Below, piece by piece: positions 62,440 to 64,000 of a stretch of DNA of 64,000 nt. The notes beneath the pieces were generated by a model that ran no database searches, had not been told where the DNA came from, and saw only the letters and a list, made by a program, of their open reading frames with translations. The stretch lies in NCBI GenBank assembly GCA_033060915.1, contig CM065386.1, forward strand, positions 6,368,001 through 6,432,000, given 5' to 3'. The position numbers and the translations under genes were made by a program. The stretch comes from Euryodendron excelsum. Lineage: Eukaryota > Streptophyta > Magnoliopsida > Ericales > Pentaphylacaceae. Position 1 is the stretch's first letter; each line of letters opens with the position of its first letter.

Positions 62440-63860
62440 ATGGTCTTGACCCGATCCGGTGCCGCATCAACTAGGGAAGGTGGAGAGATGGAGGAACAAA
62501 GCACCGCCAGAATCGCTGCTTTGGAGCAGCAGATCATGGAAATGATGGCAACTATGAACCAACTCCAGTCCCGGAATCAAGAGTTGGAGAGGAGATTGCC
62601 TCCCTCGCCGGAGGCCCTAGGAACGGTAGACCCGTCGCCGCTAGGGGACCCACCATTACCTGCGAACCAACCGGCGGCAAGGAACTAAGGAGGCGACGCC
62701 GGTGAAGGAGCGGAAGACCCAGCGCCTCCAGGAGAGAACCCCCTCCTGAGGGGGGCCGGATTTCAAGCTGACGAAGCCCAGAGTCACGCCGACCGGTCCA
62801 AAGCACCAACCGTGGTCCTCCCAGAACACACTGCCGAAACTCAGCCGATATGGGACGAACAGCTGAAGGAAATGCAGGCTAAATTGGCCGGAGTGATAGC
62901 GGCGGTAAAAGAAAAGGGCCCCAGCACGGTAGAGGAGCTGGTAAGCCGGACAGACACGCCATTTACACCAACAGCGATGAGGGTGCCCTTGCCCCGAAGT
63001 TCAAAATGCCCACAATAGAGTCCTTTGAAGGCACCAAGGACCCCCTGGATCATCTCGAGACGTACAAGGCTCTGATGGACCTTCAAGTGGTCCCCGACGA
63101 AATCATGTGCAGGGCATTTCCTACCACCCTTAAGGGTCCAGCAAGGATTTGGTTCCACAGGCTCTCCCCTGAGACAATTAATAAATTCGTGGACCTGAGC
63201 AGGCTGTTCGTTAGCCATTATATCGGGGGACAGAGACAGAGGAGGCCTTCCACCTCCCTGTTCAACATTAAGCAGCGCGAGAAGGAGACCCTGCGAGAAT
63301 TTGTCACCCGTTTTAACCGGGAGACCCTTTATGTAGATGACCTAGACCAGAAAGTGGCGATGGCAGCTTTCATCGCAGGGGTCAGGACCCCCAAGTTCCT
63401 GCTCTCCCTGGCCAAGGAGGCGCCCAAAACCATGACTGCGCTAATACTCCGAGCGCAGAAGTACATGAATGCAGAGGACACACTCAGAGCTAGGGAAGAC
63501 TAAGAGGGCGTCGCAACCAGCCTGGACAAGAAAAGGATGGCGGAGGAAAAGAAAGACGACAGAACAGTAAAGGCCCCACGAGTGGCAGAGCAGAAGCCAA
63601 GGGGAGAGAGCGATAAGACCAAGCAGGCCAGGTATAATCAGTACTTCACCCCATTAAACACTTCTCTGGATCAAGTGCTCTACGAAATCAAGGGAGATGC
63701 GGCGCTGAGGTGGCCCGGGAGGATGAGAACTCCACCAGAGAAAAGGCCGACCAATAAGTGGTGCCGCTTCCACCAAGACCACGGGCATGACACAGAGGAC
63801 TGTTACGACCTCAAGCAGCAGATCGAACACTTAATCAAGCAAGGGAAGCTGGGCAGGTAA
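62440..63860 (+). pseudogene. Retrotransposon gag, broken (Tat-like)
   Basis: The frame opens at 62440 with MVLTRSG, 36 bases after the start of the primer-binding site. A coiled-coil N-terminus (62500-62590) is followed by a stop at 62686-62688. The same frame resumes to about 62990, where a one-base loss in a C run shifts into the frame carrying the gag core (from about 63003: PTIESFEGTKDPLDHL, ARIWFHRL, IKQREKETLREFVTRF). Another stop lies at 63501-63503. The frame continues to a stop at 63858-63860 and includes the zinc-binding CRFHQDHGHDTEDC motif. With three internal lesions this copy cannot make a full Gag. The pol region would lie beyond the window. Confidence 0.85.
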
Positions 63861-64000
63861 ATAGCGGGGGGCAGATGTGATGAAAGGCGAAAGCCGGCAC
63901 CAAGACAGGCCGAACAGAAAAGCCCAGAAAGGGGAAGGCCAAACCAGCAACCTATGGGCGAGATTAGGGTCATTTCTGGTGGGTTCGCAGGTGGGGGAGA
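63861..64000 (+). mobile_element. Continuation of the gypsy-type retrotransposon
   Basis: GC-richer DNA of the same composition as the gag region, without an identified frame in the 140 bases visible. Confidence 0.6.

Noticed and set aside
62552..62809. 85-codon minus-strand frame
   Set aside because: Antisense of the GC-rich gag N-terminal region; no recognisable domain.
62841..63218. 125-codon minus-strand frame in the retrotransposon
   Set aside because: It is the antisense shadow of the gag core, which has clear protein similarity on the plus strand.

Overview
The window is nuclear DNA from a flowering plant, most likely a woody eudicot; the species cannot be named from the sequence. 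The evidence is AT-rich DNA, intron-containing genes with GT-AG borders, plant-only families (STIG1, RALF, VQ, early nodulin-like phytocyanin, proton pump interactor, DRP5A) and plant transposons (MULE- and hAT-type inverted-repeat elements, a LINE fragment, a Ty3/gypsy Tat-like element). There is no operon, CRISPR array or other bacterial feature.

Layout. 1-7.4 kb is intergenic, with a LINE RNase H remnant (3.7-4.13 kb) and a 497-bp inverted-repeat element with a 9-bp target duplication (6195-6691). 9.19-14.94 kb (+) is a seven-exon proton pump-interactor gene (639 aa) with a 5'UTR intron. 16.19-16.59 kb (-) is a STIG1/GRI-like secreted Cys-rich protein. 20.74-25.81 kb (+) is an eight-exon DRP5A dynamin (823 aa) whose last intron appears to be GC-AG. 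29.16-29.84 kb (+) is an intronless VQ-motif protein. 31.54-34.90 kb is a 3.36-kb element with long terminal inverted repeats and 10-bp direct flanks; it holds a ~178-bp tandem repeat array and a 36-base G run. 36.19-43.62 kb (-) is the twelve-exon methionine-salvage gene DEP1 (523 aa), with a hAT-type MITE in an intron. 43.9-45.05 kb holds exon fragments of a decayed gene. 46.88-47.23 kb (-) is a RALF peptide precursor that lacks the usual RRxL cleavage site.

From 51.07 kb to the end the DNA is shaped by duplication. A ~4-kb block with an early nodulin-like gene (51.07-55.11 kb) recurs at 57.92-61.85 kb. Between the blocks lie only the last two exons of a 3-hydroxybutyryl-CoA dehydrogenase gene (57.07-57.78 kb, -). 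The second block is cut off by a Tat-like LTR retrotransposon (5' LTR 61847-62401, then a broken gag) that runs off the window. The simplest reading is a tandem duplication of about 6.9 kb, later interrupted by the retrotransposon, with the full dehydrogenase gene expected beyond the right edge.

The genes do not form one pathway. The groupings proton pump interactor - STIG1/GRI - DRP5A and VQ - DEP1 - RALF - phytocyanin match, from memory, neighbouring loci in Arabidopsis, so the gene order looks ancestral. The most unusual structures are the 3.36-kb inverted-repeat element with its internal satellite-like array, and the nested duplication/retrotransposon at the right end.
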